A stretch of DNA of 46,909 nt from Lachnospiraceae bacterium (lineage in GTDB: Bacteria > Bacillota > Clostridia > Lachnospirales > Lachnospiraceae), in the NCBI GenBank assembly GCA_011959285.1, contig BLLW01000026.1, positions 1 to 46,909 of the forward strand. The letters are read 5' to 3'. The translations under genes were made by a program, and so were the position numbers. Shown piece after piece: positions 8,229-17,012 of the stretch. The number at the start of each line of letters is the position of its first letter. Position 1 is the first letter of the stretch. The notes below the pieces were generated by a model, which was not told the origin of the DNA, ran no database searches, and saw nothing but the letters and a program-made list of their open reading frames with translations.

Positions 8229-9407
8229 TTAATGATGGAATAATCTGATACCGGTAAACGCCATTACCATATCATATTTGTCACAACACTCGATCACAAG
8301 ATCGTCGCGGACTGAACCGCCGGGCTGGGCAATGTATTTGACGCCGCTCTTATAAGCTCTTTCAATATTATCCGAGAACGGGAAAAAGGCATCCGATCCC
8401 AGCGTCACATCCTGATTTCCATCCAGCCATGCCCGCTTTTCTTCCCTTGTGAATACAGATGGCTTTACCTTAAAACGTTTCTGCCATTCGCCTTCCCGCA
8501 GCACGTCCTCATACTCATCCCCAATATATACATCAATGGTATTGTCTCTGTCTGCACGTCCCAATGTATCTACGAACTCTAATTCCAGCACCTTCGGCGC
8601 CTGGCGCAGATACCAGTTGTCTGCCTTCTGTCCTGCCAGTCTGGTGCAGTGCACCCTTGACTGCTGTCCTGCACCGATTCCGATTGCCTGTCCTCCCTTG
8701 ACATAGCAGACAGAGTTAGACTGGGTATATTTCAGTGTGATCAGCGCGATCTTCATATCGATTAAAGCTTCTTCCGGCAGTTCTTTATTCTTTGTTACCA
8801 GATTAGAAAGCAGATCGCCGTTTATATCCAGTTCATTTCTGCCCTGTTCAAATGTGATTCCATATACCTGCTTCCGTTCAACAGGGGCAGGCACATAAGA
8901 AGGATCAATTTGAATAATATTGTAATTACCTTTTTTCTTTGCTTTCAAAAGTTCCATCGCTTCATCCGTATACCCCGGTGCGATCACACCGTCGGACACT
9001 TCCCTCTTGATCAGCCGCGCCGTATCTGCATCACACACGTCAGACAAAGCAATAAAGTCCCCAAAAGAAGACATTCTGTCAGCGCCCCTCGCTCTTGCAT
9101 AGGCACAGGCAAGGGGAGAAAGTTCTCCCAAATCATCCACCCAGTAAATCTTTGCAAGGGTTGATGTAAGCGGAAGTCCCACTGCTGCCCCTGCCGGTGA
9201 AACATGTTTAAAAGACGTAGCTGCCGGAAGCCCTGTCGCTTCCTTCAGCTCCTTTACCAACTGCCAACCGTTAAAGGCATCCAAAAAGTTAATATATCCC
9301 GGCTTTCCGTTTAAAACGGTAACCGGAAGCTCACTTCCATCTTCCATAAAGATTCTGGAAGGCTTCTGATTTGGGTTACATCCGTATTTCAATTGAATCT
9401 CGTTCAT
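8229..9407 (-). CDS. Stand-alone AICAR transformylase (PurH C-terminal-type domain)
   Basis: A 392-residue phosphoribosylaminoimidazolecarboxamide formyltransferase. It transfers a formyl group from 10-formyl-THF to AICAR (ZMP), giving FAICAR, the ninth step of purine synthesis. The motif SFKHVSPAGAAVG with the catalytic Lys-His pair is present, as are the QPGGSVRDD motif and a C-terminal FTGIRLFHH. The bifunctional bacterial PurH is about 520 residues with an N-terminal IMP cyclohydrolase (MGS-like) domain; that domain is absent here, and the ring-closing step is supplied by the PurO-type gene 34 bases upstream. A GGAGGAGAAT ribosome binding site precedes ATG 9407. Both genes lie behind the ZTP riboswitch at 10207-10318 and are followed by a terminator. 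Confidence 0.93.
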   Translation of the reverse strand: MNEIQLKYGCNPNQKPSRIFMEDGSELPVTVLNGKPGYINFLDAFNGWQLVKELKEATGLPAATSFKHVSPAGAAVGLPLTSTLAKIYWVDDLGELSPLACAYARARGADRMSSFGDFIALSDVCDADTARLIKREVSDGVIAPGYTDEAMELLKAKKKGNYNIIQIDPSYVPAPVERKQVYGITFEQGRNELDINGDLLSNLVTKNKELPEEALIDMKIALITLKYTQSNSVCYVKGGQAIGIGAGQQSRVHCTRLAGQKADNWYLRQAPKVLELEFVDTLGRADRDNTIDVYIGDEYEDVLREGEWQKRFKVKPSVFTREEKRAWLDGNQDVTLGSDAFFPFSDNIERAYKSGVKYIAQPGGSVRDDLVIECCDKYDMVMAFTGIRLFHH

Positions 9408-9441
9408 ATTCTCCTCCGTTTCGGAACGTCTTTATTTCCGA

Positions 9442-10155
9442 TTATTTATTTTTATTCACAATGCGGGTTTCGTATCTGCCCGTGGCAATATCAATATATC
9501 TTACAAATAAAGATACTTTATTTTCTTCATTTAAGCTGTTCCAAATCCTGTCCGTGAACGCGTCAATGGTCCCTTCTATTCCCACCAGCTTCGGCTCTCC
9601 CTCAAAGCTTGGAAGGGGATTTCCGTCATGCATATAAGTATGGATAAAATGTCCCTCCCCGGCTGCCGGATTCTCATAAGAATAAGTATATCTGTTGCAG
9701 CCCTCAGGACTGCCGTTATTACTCTTTAAAATGGACATCACATATTCATATTTTCCGTCCTTTACATGCATAAGACCGGAAATTCTGGGCGTATAATTGG
9801 GACCGTCCGGTTCAAATTCCCGGCACCGCAGCGACTGTTCAAAGCTCTTTCCCTCTTTTACTCCGTCATAAATCGTATCTGTCTGATCTCCGTTTGTCAC
9901 GATGGTCATGTAATCCAGCACCCTCACCGGCGCGTAAATAATTAAACTTGGATCTTCCAATTTAGAAGGATCAAATGCTTCCGTCCTGATTCCTTCGCCC
10001 TCCGTGGCAAAAATACGGTTGCGGCTGTTGGCGCTTCTTCCCATAATAAAGTACGCCGTTACTGCTTTTGTCCCATCCTCTGACCTTCCAATGACGATGC
10101 CTCTTCCCGGATATGCATTATCCGAAAGCTCCTGTGCAAGTGATAACCTGTTCAT
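9442..10155 (-). CDS. purO: PurO-type IMP cyclohydrolase
   Basis: A 237-residue IMP cyclohydrolase of the archaeal PurO type, converting FAICAR to IMP. Typical features are the N-terminal NAYPGRGIVIG, then GRSANSRNR, and a later central segment with EPDGPNYTPRISG. It is unrelated to the N-terminal domain of standard bacterial PurH. The start at 10155 is preferred over the in-frame ATG at 10167 because the latter overlaps the only ribosome binding site (GGAGGATGAG), which is properly spaced for the downstream ATG; the family also normally begins close to the YPGRG motif. It is the first gene after the ZTP riboswitch and is followed closely by the AICAR transformylase gene, so the two complete purine synthesis together. 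Confidence 0.9.
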   Translation of the reverse strand: MNRLSLAQELSDNAYPGRGIVIGRSEDGTKAVTAYFIMGRSANSRNRIFATEGEGIRTEAFDPSKLEDPSLIIYAPVRVLDYMTIVTNGDQTDTIYDGVKEGKSFEQSLRCREFEPDGPNYTPRISGLMHVKDGKYEYVMSILKSNNGSPEGCNRYTYSYENPAAGEGHFIHTYMHDGNPLPSFEGEPKLVGIEGTIDAFTDRIWNSLNEENKVSLFVRYIDIATGRYETRIVNKNK

Positions 10156-10206
10156 CTCATCCTCCATTCTTGCTTTGCAACATAAAACTTCTTAATAAAT
10201 AGATAA

Positions 10207-10318
10207 CGCCCGGACATTTCCTTACCAGGCTGCCCAGACGGTCGGCTCATTTTTCATGATACACTCCCTGTAGGTTTTCCTACACAGGCATCTCCTGTTT
10301 CCGTCAGTCGTGCATCTA
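10207..10318 (-). ncRNA. ZTP (pfl) riboswitch upstream of purO
   Basis: Read on the minus strand, the leader has the pfl/ZTP architecture. P1 is GATGCAC with GTGTATC; the internal strand is CTGACGG; small hairpins follow, the last with a GTAGG/CCTAC stem; then AGGGAGTG; and finally CCGTCTGGGCA. GACGG can pair with CCGTC as the known pseudoknot. The expression platform is visible: CGTCTGGGCA (10240-10231) can instead pair over ten positions, with wobbles, with TGTCCGGGCG (10216-10207), and a U-rich stretch follows. Pseudoknot and hairpin are mutually exclusive. ZTP/ZMP accumulates when 10-formyl-THF is short, and the operon encodes the enzyme that uses ZMP plus 10-formyl-THF, so ligand should switch expression on. 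Confidence 0.88.
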
Positions 10319-10324
10319 CTCTTA

Positions 10325-10353
10325 ATAATAATGGAAGAAAAACATTATTGCAA
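10325..10353 (-). promoter_or_regulatory. Promoter of the ZTP riboswitch-purO-AICARFT operon
   Basis: On the minus strand a -35 TTGCAA (10353-10348) is separated by 17 bases from a -10 TATTAT (10330-10325). The predicted start of transcription near 10318 coincides with the 5' edge of the riboswitch P1 helix. Confidence 0.7.
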
Positions 10354-10525
10354 GCCATAAACAAATACTCATTTTCGATTTTTTTCGTTTTTTGCTATCT
10401 ATTAAATAGCATTAAGCTTATTTTTTTATAAAAAAGGTACTTTTTTCCTATTTATCTTCTTTGATTTACGAACTATATTGATAACGATACACTTAATTAG
10501 AGTGAAAAAGGAGAGAATATTTATT

Positions 10526-11227
10526 ATGAAAAAGATGACAAAGAAAGTATTGGCAGTAGTTGCATCCATGGCAATCATGTGCATGACTTTGACAGGCTGC
10601 GGATCCAAAATGGCTCCGGCAAATGAGACAGTAGGTGCATTATTTGAACTTGCTGCAAAGAGCAATCCAGCTCCCATGAAAGACCTTCTTGGTTTTGCAT
10701 CAGAAGAAGATGTATACAGTGCATTTTTTGAAGAAGGCGCTGAAACAGAGCTTGTAGATGAGTTAAGCAGCCAGCTTACAAGCGCAGGCGTTAATTTAAC
10801 TGAGGAAGAGCTTCAGAAAATCACAGATTCCATGACAGCAGTACTTAACAAAATCAACTATACTACAGAAATCACTTCTGAAAGCAGCGATCAAGTTACT
10901 GTTTCCTTAAAAATTTATGGTTACTCTTTAGACGACATGAATCAGGTTATGATCGATGCTTCCACAACAATGATGAACAGCATCACAGAAGAGGATCAGC
11001 TGGCTGCAGCAGGCGGCGACACAGAAGTGCTGACCAAATATATGCAGCAGTATATCAGCGACTTTTTAGCTGGGCTTTCCGCTATGGAACTTAAGACAGA
11101 ACCTGTGGAAGTAACTGTTGTATGTGAAAAACTTGCCGTTGATGTAAGCGGTAAGGAAACAGCAGCATGGCTTCCCAGCGATATGAACACTTTCTCAAAC
11201 CAGATTGATGAAGCAATGTTCCAGTAA
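10526..11227 (+). CDS. Putative secreted lipoprotein, unknown function
   Basis: A 233-residue protein with a lipoprotein signal peptide: a Lys-rich start (MKKMTKKV), a hydrophobic core and the lipobox LTGC at about residues 20-23. After cleavage it should be anchored to the outer face of the membrane. The mature part is acidic and mostly helical, with no catalytic motif that I recognise; it resembles the small clostridial lipoproteins with DUF5105-like regions, but this is not verified. ATG 10526 is chosen over an in-frame ATG 48 bases upstream because AAAAAGGAGAG (10506-10514) serves it and the signal peptide begins there. It stands alone on the plus strand and ends in a strong terminator. 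The AT-rich upstream region (10360-10525) also contains the short dyad GCTAT/ATAGC at 10394-10410. Confidence 0.85.
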   Translation: MKKMTKKVLAVVASMAIMCMTLTGCGSKMAPANETVGALFELAAKSNPAPMKDLLGFASEEDVYSAFFEEGAETELVDELSSQLTSAGVNLTEEELQKITDSMTAVLNKINYTTEITSESSDQVTVSLKIYGYSLDDMNQVMIDASTTMMNSITEEDQLAAAGGDTEVLTKYMQQYISDFLAGLSAMELKTEPVEVTVVCEKLAVDVSGKETAAWLPSDMNTFSNQIDEAMFQ

Positions 11228-11256
11228 AATACATATTGAAGATTACTCTTTATAAT

Positions 11257-11290
11257 AAAAACTCCGGCGCATAAACACGCCGGAGTTTTT
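11257..11290. terminator. Bidirectional intrinsic terminator between convergent genes
   Basis: ACTCCGGCG (11261-11269) pairs with CGCCGGAGT (11278-11286), flanked by A and T runs on both sides. It lies 30 bases after the lipoprotein gene and 28 bases beyond the stop of the convergent dehydrogenase gene, so it can serve both. Confidence 0.9.
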
Positions 11291-11317
11291 ACTACCCTTT
11301 ATATAAATAAAACATTT

Positions 11318-12064
11318 TTATGACCTGCATGCACCGTCAACAGACAAAATCTCACCGGTCACATAGCTTGCAAGATCGCTGGCAAGATACAAAAATGCAT
11401 TGGCAACATCTTCTGGCTCTCCCGGTCTTCCCAACGGAATCTTAGCTGAGATTGCATCGACCATAGCCTTTGGAAGCGCCGCAACCATATCCGTTTTGGT
11501 CACTCCCGGTGCAACCGCATTGACTCTTATATTATCTTTACCGAGTTCCCTTGCAAGGGAAAATGTCATGCCGTTCACTGCCGATTTGCTGGTGGGATAA
11601 CCAACCCCTGACGGCTGACCTGAAATACTGACCATAGAGCTGGTATTGATAATGCATCCGCCCCCTTGCTCCTTCATAACCTTTGCTGCCGGCAAAATGG
11701 CATAAAACAGCGCCTTCACATTCAGATCGATTACCTTGTCAAACTCTTCCGGTGTATAGTCATATAAAGGAGTGCTCTGCGATATCCCTGCATTATTGAC
11801 AAGAATATCTACCTTTCCAAATTTCTCCTTCACATCCAGAACTGCCTTCTCAACCTCCGCTGCATCCGTAAGCTTTGGGAACATACCATCCACTTCCCAA
11901 TCAGCATTTTCCTCCTTAAGTTTCGCAAGCGCCTTGTCCACCGTCTCCTTCCTAGAGCCAAACAAAACGACTTTTGCTCCGTTTGCAAGATACTTGCGGA
12001 CAATCTCAAATCCAATCCCTCTAGTTCCCCCAGTTACAATTGCTACTTTCCCTTCTAATAACAT
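11318..12064 (-). CDS. SDR family oxidoreductase (FabG/BaiA-like)
   Basis: A 248-residue classical short-chain dehydrogenase. The cofactor loop is TGGTRGIGF, the structural motif is NNAG, and the active site is Ser (in INTSSM), Tyr and Lys (GYPTSKSAV). The C terminus SVDGACRS is typical of FabG-like enzymes. From memory, the N-terminal third, the GYPTSK active site, the VAPGV segment and the DGA ending are close to clostridial BaiA 3-alpha-hydroxysteroid dehydrogenases, but the residues after the second strand (GSRK instead of an acidic stretch) suggest NADP(H) preference. It could equally be a generic 3-oxoacyl-ACP reductase; no fab or bai genes adjoin it. Two ATGs are adjacent; the second (12064) is seven bases from GGAAGGAG. 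Confidence 0.85.
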   Translation of the reverse strand: MLLEGKVAIVTGGTRGIGFEIVRKYLANGAKVVLFGSRKETVDKALAKLKEENADWEVDGMFPKLTDAAEVEKAVLDVKEKFGKVDILVNNAGISQSTPLYDYTPEEFDKVIDLNVKALFYAILPAAKVMKEQGGGCIINTSSMVSISGQPSGVGYPTSKSAVNGMTFSLARELGKDNIRVNAVAPGVTKTDMVAALPKAMVDAISAKIPLGRPGEPEDVANAFLYLASDLASYVTGEILSVDGACRS

Positions 12065-12128
12065 CATCGTACTCCTTCCCTTTTCTTTTTATCCTACATT
12101 ATAGCACCTCCCTCCCAATATTCATAGT

Positions 12129-14258
12129 TTATCTAAAAAGTAAAAAATTTTTCGATGCCCGCTTCTCATATTTCAGCACGATTGCTGAAGTCTTCGGAAG
12201 GGTTATGCCAATCTTGCCGGATACCACCGGATATTCATGAGACTGGATAGAATACCCCTCTTCATTAGTAAACATCAAGCTTTTCACTACGCTTTCCTTG
12301 GGAATGCCAAGCTGCCATACCGACACATCTCTGGTCACTTCATGATCATTATTGTTGATCAGCACCACAATCGCCGCTTTGTGATTAAATCTGCCATATC
12401 CTAACACATTATAGGCATGATCGACATAATTAAGAGATCCTGTCAATATTTCTGGATTTTCTTTATGGATTCGTATCATTTCCCTATGGAACTGAATCAA
12501 TTCCTGATCTTCATGCCCCCATGGATAGGTTCTTCTGTTATCAGGATCTGTAAACCCACAAACCCCAGCTTCATCGCCATAATAAATCGTGGGCGCTCCC
12601 GGCCAGGTCATCTGAATGACCACGGCTTCACGCATCACCGCTTTATTGATTCCCTCATCGGCAGCCTGCGCACCCAAAGTGTTCGTCCTGCCTACCTTTT
12701 TGTTAGTTCTAGTCAGGAATCTGGAATGATCATGATTGGAAAGCTCGTTCATGGCAATTTGGAGCGACGGTGTCGTAAAACTTGCCATATGGTGCCTCAT
12801 AGCCCCCATAAAGCTATCCGTATTTCCATACAAGTCCCCACGGTAATCATCGCTATGCTTCTGCATGCCCGTAAGGAACCATGTTACTGGCTCCATAAAA
12901 GCATCATAGTTCATTACCGTGTCCCATTCCTTTCCATTCAACCAATCCCTAGGGCTTCCATAATGCTCGGCAAGAACAATAGCATTTGGATTTGCCTGTC
13001 TTACAGCTTTACGAAACTCTTTCCAAAAATGATGATTAAATTCAGGACTATGCCCCAAGTCCGCGGCAACGTCCAGACGCCATCCATCCGCGTTATAAGG
13101 CGGAGAAACCCATTTAGCTGCAATCCTAAGGACATAATCAAATAATTCTCGGGATTTTTCATAATTCAGCTTCGGAAGCGTGTCATGTCCCCACCAGCCA
13201 TCATAGCTTGTATTATAAGGCCATGCATTCTCATTATAAAATTGGAAGTAGGAATTATAAGGACTTTCTCTTATGATATGAGCGCCTTTTTCATATCCTT
13301 CTGCATTTTCATATATTCTTTCCTTATCCATCCACTTATTAAAAGAACCGCAGTGGTTGAACACACCGTCCAGAATTACCTTCATTCCTCTTCTGTGCGC
13401 TTCTTCCACTACCTTGGCAAACAGAGCATTGCTGGCATCTAAATTTTTCTTGTTAGTAACTCTGTTGATGTATCTGCTGGCAAACCGATTCTCATACTGA
13501 TCATGACGGAGCAGTTCTCCCTCGTCGCAGATAATTTTTCCAATGTGTGGATCAATACAATCGTAATCCTGAATATCATACTTATGATTTGAAGGCGAAA
13601 CAAAAAGAGGGTTGAAGTAAATAACATCGATTCCAAGCCCCTGAAGATAATCCATCTTATCCAGCACCCCCTGGAGATCGCCGCCATAAAATTCACGTAC
13701 CCCCATCACTGCCGGATACTTATTCCAATCGTCCACTTTTACTGTCTTATCGCCGATATACTCATATTCCGACGTAAGCACATCATTGCTCGGATCTCCA
13801 TTGTAGAAACGATCCACGTAAATCTGATACATGACTGCACCCTTTGCCCATGCAGGCGTTTTAAAGCCGGGGATGACCCGAAAAGCGTATTCCGGAGATG
13901 CCTCCTTCGTCACCCCCCTAGTATCATAAATACAAGTAATCTTTCCAATCTGGACTTCAAAATGATATGCATATTCCACATCCTCCACTTCCGTCTGACA
14001 TGCAAAGTAATCGAAAACCTCATCATTACTTTCTTTATGCATAATCGTTCTGTTTCCCCGGTTCACCATAAAAACCCGATCCACATTATTGAGCGCAGCA
14101 CGAAATCTGATGGTAATCTGGGAATAAGGATTGGGTTCTGCGGGAGATAAATAATTTTCTGTCGTGTCGCTAAATAATGCCTTCCTATTAAAAACAGGCC
14201 GCATACTTTCAATATATTGCCTGTTATACTCCGCTTTCATCAATCGTTCAAAATCCAT
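12129..14258 (-). CDS. Glycoside hydrolase family 13 (neopullulanase/cyclomaltodextrinase-like)
   Basis: A 709-residue alpha-glucan-active enzyme. Residues 1 to about 125 look like an N-terminal beta-sandwich (CBM34-like) as in neopullulanase-type enzymes; the (beta/alpha)8 catalytic domain runs from about 138 to 620 and a C-terminal beta domain follows. The conserved GH13 regions are present: DGVFNHCG near 298, DGWRLDVAAD with the nucleophile D396, VLAEHYG with the acid/base E431, and SNHDHSRF with the transition-state D510. No signal peptide is seen, so it probably acts on imported maltodextrins in the cytoplasm. It is a single-gene unit with its own promoter and is not linked to transport genes. 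The ATG follows TGGAG at ten bases. Exact specificity cannot be read from sequence. Confidence 0.92.
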   Translation of the reverse strand: MDFERLMKAEYNRQYIESMRPVFNRKALFSDTTENYLSPAEPNPYSQITIRFRAALNNVDRVFMVNRGNRTIMHKESNDEVFDYFACQTEVEDVEYAYHFEVQIGKITCIYDTRGVTKEASPEYAFRVIPGFKTPAWAKGAVMYQIYVDRFYNGDPSNDVLTSEYEYIGDKTVKVDDWNKYPAVMGVREFYGGDLQGVLDKMDYLQGLGIDVIYFNPLFVSPSNHKYDIQDYDCIDPHIGKIICDEGELLRHDQYENRFASRYINRVTNKKNLDASNALFAKVVEEAHRRGMKVILDGVFNHCGSFNKWMDKERIYENAEGYEKGAHIIRESPYNSYFQFYNENAWPYNTSYDGWWGHDTLPKLNYEKSRELFDYVLRIAAKWVSPPYNADGWRLDVAADLGHSPEFNHHFWKEFRKAVRQANPNAIVLAEHYGSPRDWLNGKEWDTVMNYDAFMEPVTWFLTGMQKHSDDYRGDLYGNTDSFMGAMRHHMASFTTPSLQIAMNELSNHDHSRFLTRTNKKVGRTNTLGAQAADEGINKAVMREAVVIQMTWPGAPTIYYGDEAGVCGFTDPDNRRTYPWGHEDQELIQFHREMIRIHKENPEILTGSLNYVDHAYNVLGYGRFNHKAAIVVLINNNDHEVTRDVSVWQLGIPKESVVKSLMFTNEEGYSIQSHEYPVVSGKIGITLPKTSAIVLKYEKRASKNFLLFR

Positions 14259-14301
14259 AAATTGTCAACTCCATTTCTAAAAGATAAAATTCCATTTATA
14301 T

Positions 14302-14328
14302 ATTATACTATACCTGTCAGATTCGCAA
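14302..14328 (-). promoter_or_regulatory. Candidate promoter of the GH13 gene
   Basis: On the minus strand TTGCGA (14328-14323) precedes a perfect TATAAT (14307-14302) by 15 bases. The spacing is short, but the -10 is exact, and a terminator immediately upstream (14361-14391) means the gene needs its own promoter here. The rest of the ftsH-GH13 gap (14392-14531) shows a second TATAAT at 14461 on the plus strand without a convincing -35, and a seven-G run at 14444-14450. Confidence 0.5.
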
Positions 14329-14360
14329 TATACATTCTGCCTTATCCACACAAGACAGTA

Positions 14361-14391
14361 AAAAAGACAGTAACGAGTTACTGTCCTTTTT
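14361..14391 (-). terminator. Intrinsic terminator downstream of ftsH
   Basis: On the minus strand GACAGTAAC (14385-14377) pairs with GTTACTGTC (14374-14366), with A and T runs on the flanks. The T run follows the stem in the minus direction. It lies about 160 bases after the ftsH stop codon. Confidence 0.75.
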
Positions 14392-14531
14392 AGAGAAGGT
14401 ATTTCTTTCTTATGGGGTATAGCAAAAAACTATATAATGTATTGGGGGGGTTACAAATAGTATAATAGCATATGGCACACTTTGCGTAAATACTCACGAT
14501 TCACAAATATTACAATTTTAGTTCTACTTTT

Positions 14532-14548
14532 TTGTACATTTTGTACAA
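14532..14548. repeat. TTGTACA-TTT-TGTACAA dyad abutting the ftsH stop codon
   Basis: A perfect seven-base inverted repeat with a three-base centre sits directly after the ftsH stop codon (14549-14551). It is too small and has too tight a loop to be a good terminator, and it could instead be a protein binding site or an mRNA 3' end element. Confidence 0.4.
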
Positions 14549-16387
14549 TCACTCTTCAAAGAACGCTTCCGGAGAAGTATTTTTCCTTTCAAAAAGAGAT
14601 TCAAACTCCTCTCTTCCTATCTTTTCCTTCTCAAGAAGAAGTTCTGCGCACTTATGAAGAGTATCTATATATTCTTCTATAATCGCTTTCGCTTTGCTAT
14701 AACAGTCATCAATTATGTTCTTTACCTCTTTATCGATTTCTCCTGATATTAGTTCACTATGGCTCTTGGCATGTGCCAAATCCCTTCCTATAAACACCTC
14801 ATCATCATCGCTGTTGTAATTGATGACGCCAATGCTCTCTGACATACCGTACCTCGTCACCATATCTCTTGCCGCCTTGGTCGCCTTCTTGATATCACTG
14901 GAAGCGCCTGTTGTAATATCGCTGAAGATAATCTCCTCTGCAATCCTTCCCCCCAGGGAAACCATGATATCCTGCAGCATTTTTCCCTTTGTGATGAACA
15001 TATCATCATTTTCAGGCAGCGGCATGGTATAGCCTGCTGCTCCCAGTCCTGTAGGGATAATGGAAACCGTATAAACTGGTCCCACATCAGGAAGTACATG
15101 GAACAAAATCGCATGACCTGCTTCGTGGTAGGCTGTAATCTTCTTCTCCTTATCGGTAATGATGCGGCTCTTTTTCTCTGCACCAATACCTACCTTTATA
15201 AAGGCTTTCCTGATATCTTCCTGCATCACAAAGCTTCTGTTCATCTTCGCAGCCACGATAGAAGCCTCATTTAAAAGATTTTCCAGATCCGCTCCCGTAA
15301 ACCCTGCTGTAGTTTGAGCAATCTGCTTCAAATCAACATCCTCGGCAAGCGGCTTATTTCTGGCATGTACCTTCAAAATATCTTCTCTTCCGCCTATATC
15401 CGGTCTGTTAACGCTGATTTTTCTATCAAAACGACCAGGACGAAGAATTGCCGGATCTAAGATATCCACACGATTGGTAGCGGCAAGTACGATGATTCCT
15501 TCATTTATACCGAAACCATCCATTTCTACAAGAAGCTGGTTTAAGGTCTGCTCCCTCTCGTCATGACCGCCTCCCATGCCAGTGCCTCTGCGCCTTGCCA
15601 CAGCATCAATTTCATCTATGAATACGATACAAGGCGCATGTCTCTTTGCATCTTCAAATAAATCACGGACCCTGGATGCACCCACACCCACAAACATCTC
15701 TACGAAATCAGAACCGGATATGCTAAAGAAAGGTACCCCCGCTTCCCCTGCAATCGCCTTGGCAAGCAGCGTCTTACCTGTACCCGGCGCCCCTTCTAAG
15801 AGCACTCCTTTGGGTATCCTGGCTCCAACCTTGGTAAATTTGGCAGGATCCCTCAAAAACTCCACGATTTCCTCCAGCTCTTCCTTTTCTTCCTTCAATC
15901 CGGCAACATCCTTTAAGGTAATCTTCCCGTCTCCCATGGACAGCCTTGCACGGCTTTTTCCAAAATTCATCATTTTGCTGTTTCCGCCACTGTTTTGACC
16001 ATTCATGATTACAAAGAAAAAGACCATCACGATAATCGCAAGCAGCACAGGAAATACGCTCGTCAGAAACCAGCTTTCCTCCCGTACTTTCTCCACTTCT
16101 GGATCTATGCCATAGGAAATCAGAACCTCTTCGATCTCAGACACATCCGTCACATACAACGTTCTTTCCGCCCCGCTTTTTAACCTGAAATCAACCTCGC
16201 CCGTAGGCGTCTGTCGGCTGGGACTGATGCCTGCATATACGATATTGCCATCCTTCAAATCCTGCATCATCTCGCCCCGGGTATACTCTACGTGCCCGTT
16301 ATCCAGAAGACTTGGAATAATCAGCAGCGCAAGCAATAATAAGATGAGTATAAAATATGCATTATATCCTCTGTTTTTCTTGTTCAA
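14549..16387 (-). CDS. ftsH: FtsH, ATP-dependent zinc metalloprotease
   Basis: A 612-residue membrane-anchored AAA+ protease. Two hydrophobic segments (about residues 9-26 and 110-130) flank a small outside domain. The AAA module has Walker A GAPGTGKT, Walker B IVFIDEID and the second region of homology [19 protein letters not shown]. The protease domain has the zinc motif HEAGH. FtsH degrades misassembled membrane proteins and short-lived regulators, and in Bacillus is needed for sporulation. It begins at TTG (16387), served by GAGG eight bases upstream; no nearby ATG fits. It follows hpt by 43 bases, the classical tilS-hpt-ftsH order of Firmicutes, so these three are probably one transcript. 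Confidence 0.97.
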   Translation of the reverse strand: MNKKNRGYNAYFILILLLLALLIIPSLLDNGHVEYTRGEMMQDLKDGNIVYAGISPSRQTPTGEVDFRLKSGAERTLYVTDVSEIEEVLISYGIDPEVEKVREESWFLTSVFPVLLAIIVMVFFFVIMNGQNSGGNSKMMNFGKSRARLSMGDGKITLKDVAGLKEEKEELEEIVEFLRDPAKFTKVGARIPKGVLLEGAPGTGKTLLAKAIAGEAGVPFFSISGSDFVEMFVGVGASRVRDLFEDAKRHAPCIVFIDEIDAVARRRGTGMGGGHDEREQTLNQLLVEMDGFGINEGIIVLAATNRVDILDPAILRPGRFDRKISVNRPDIGGREDILKVHARNKPLAEDVDLKQIAQTTAGFTGADLENLLNEASIVAAKMNRSFVMQEDIRKAFIKVGIGAEKKSRIITDKEKKITAYHEAGHAILFHVLPDVGPVYTVSIIPTGLGAAGYTMPLPENDDMFITKGKMLQDIMVSLGGRIAEEIIFSDITTGASSDIKKATKAARDMVTRYGMSESIGVINYNSDDDEVFIGRDLAHAKSHSELISGEIDKEVKNIIDDCYSKAKAIIEEYIDTLHKCAELLLEKEKIGREEFESLFERKNTSPEAFFEE

Positions 16388-16430
16388 TGTTGTTACCTCA
16401 CTGCCGGAGAATTTCCGGCTTCGCCTTTAC

Positions 16431-16955
16431 TTATTCAAATTCTACAATCCCAATGTAAGGAAGATTCCTATATTTCTGGGCATAATCCAGTCCATATCCC
16501 ACCACAAACTCATCTGGAATCTGAAAACCAGTATAGTCTACATGGACATCCACGACCCTCCGGTCCGGCTTATCGAGCAGCGTACACAGCCTGATGCTGG
16601 CAGGCTTTCGCTCCTTAAGCAGATCCAGCATATAGCTTAGCGTACGTCCCGAATCCACGATATCCTCTATCACAATAACATCCTTGCCCATGATAGGTTC
16701 ATCCAAATCCTTTACAATCCTCACCACACCGCTCGATTTAGTCTCGCTCCCATAACTGGAAACAGACATAAAATCCAGAGAAACCGGCACAGTTATTCTT
16801 TTTGCCAGTTCACACATAAAAAAACTCCCACCTTTTAGAGCACAAATCAAATGAACCTGCCTGCCTTCATAATCCTTACTGATCTGTTCACCAATCTGTT
16901 TAATCTTCGCATCTACTTCCTCCTCCGAAAGCAACACCTTGATTGTTTCAGCCAT
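16431..16955 (-). CDS. hpt: Hypoxanthine phosphoribosyltransferase
   Basis: A 174-residue purine salvage enzyme that makes IMP or GMP from hypoxanthine or guanine and PRPP. The PRPP loop is VIVIEDIVDSGRTL with the acidic pair, the LKGGSFF segment lies near the N terminus, and the DFMSVSSYG flexible loop is present. The start is set at ATG 16955 (MAETIKVLL) because AAAGGAGCT lies seven bases upstream; a longer reading from 17006 would add 17 residues without a good site. It lies 57 bases after tilS and 43 before ftsH. In Bacillus, HprT and TilS act together to control ftsH, and the gene order is the same here. Confidence 0.96.
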   Translation of the reverse strand: MAETIKVLLSEEEVDAKIKQIGEQISKDYEGRQVHLICALKGGSFFMCELAKRITVPVSLDFMSVSSYGSETKSSGVVRIVKDLDEPIMGKDVIVIEDIVDSGRTLSYMLDLLKERKPASIRLCTLLDKPDRRVVDVHVDYTGFQIPDEFVVGYGLDYAQKYRNLPYIGIVEFE

Positions 16956-17012
16956 ACTACCAGCTCCTTTCTCTTTTATGACCGATACGCTTTTTGTATC
17001 CGCCAACTGTAT

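Noticed and set aside
10426-10677. Minus-strand 83-codon frame over the lipoprotein start
   Set aside because: It covers the signal peptide region of a well-supported plus-strand lipoprotein gene; its hydrophobic run is the complement of that signal peptide and AT-rich leader.
14438-14466. Plus-strand promoter using TATAAT at 14461
   Set aside because: No -35 at proper spacing and no plus-strand gene follows.
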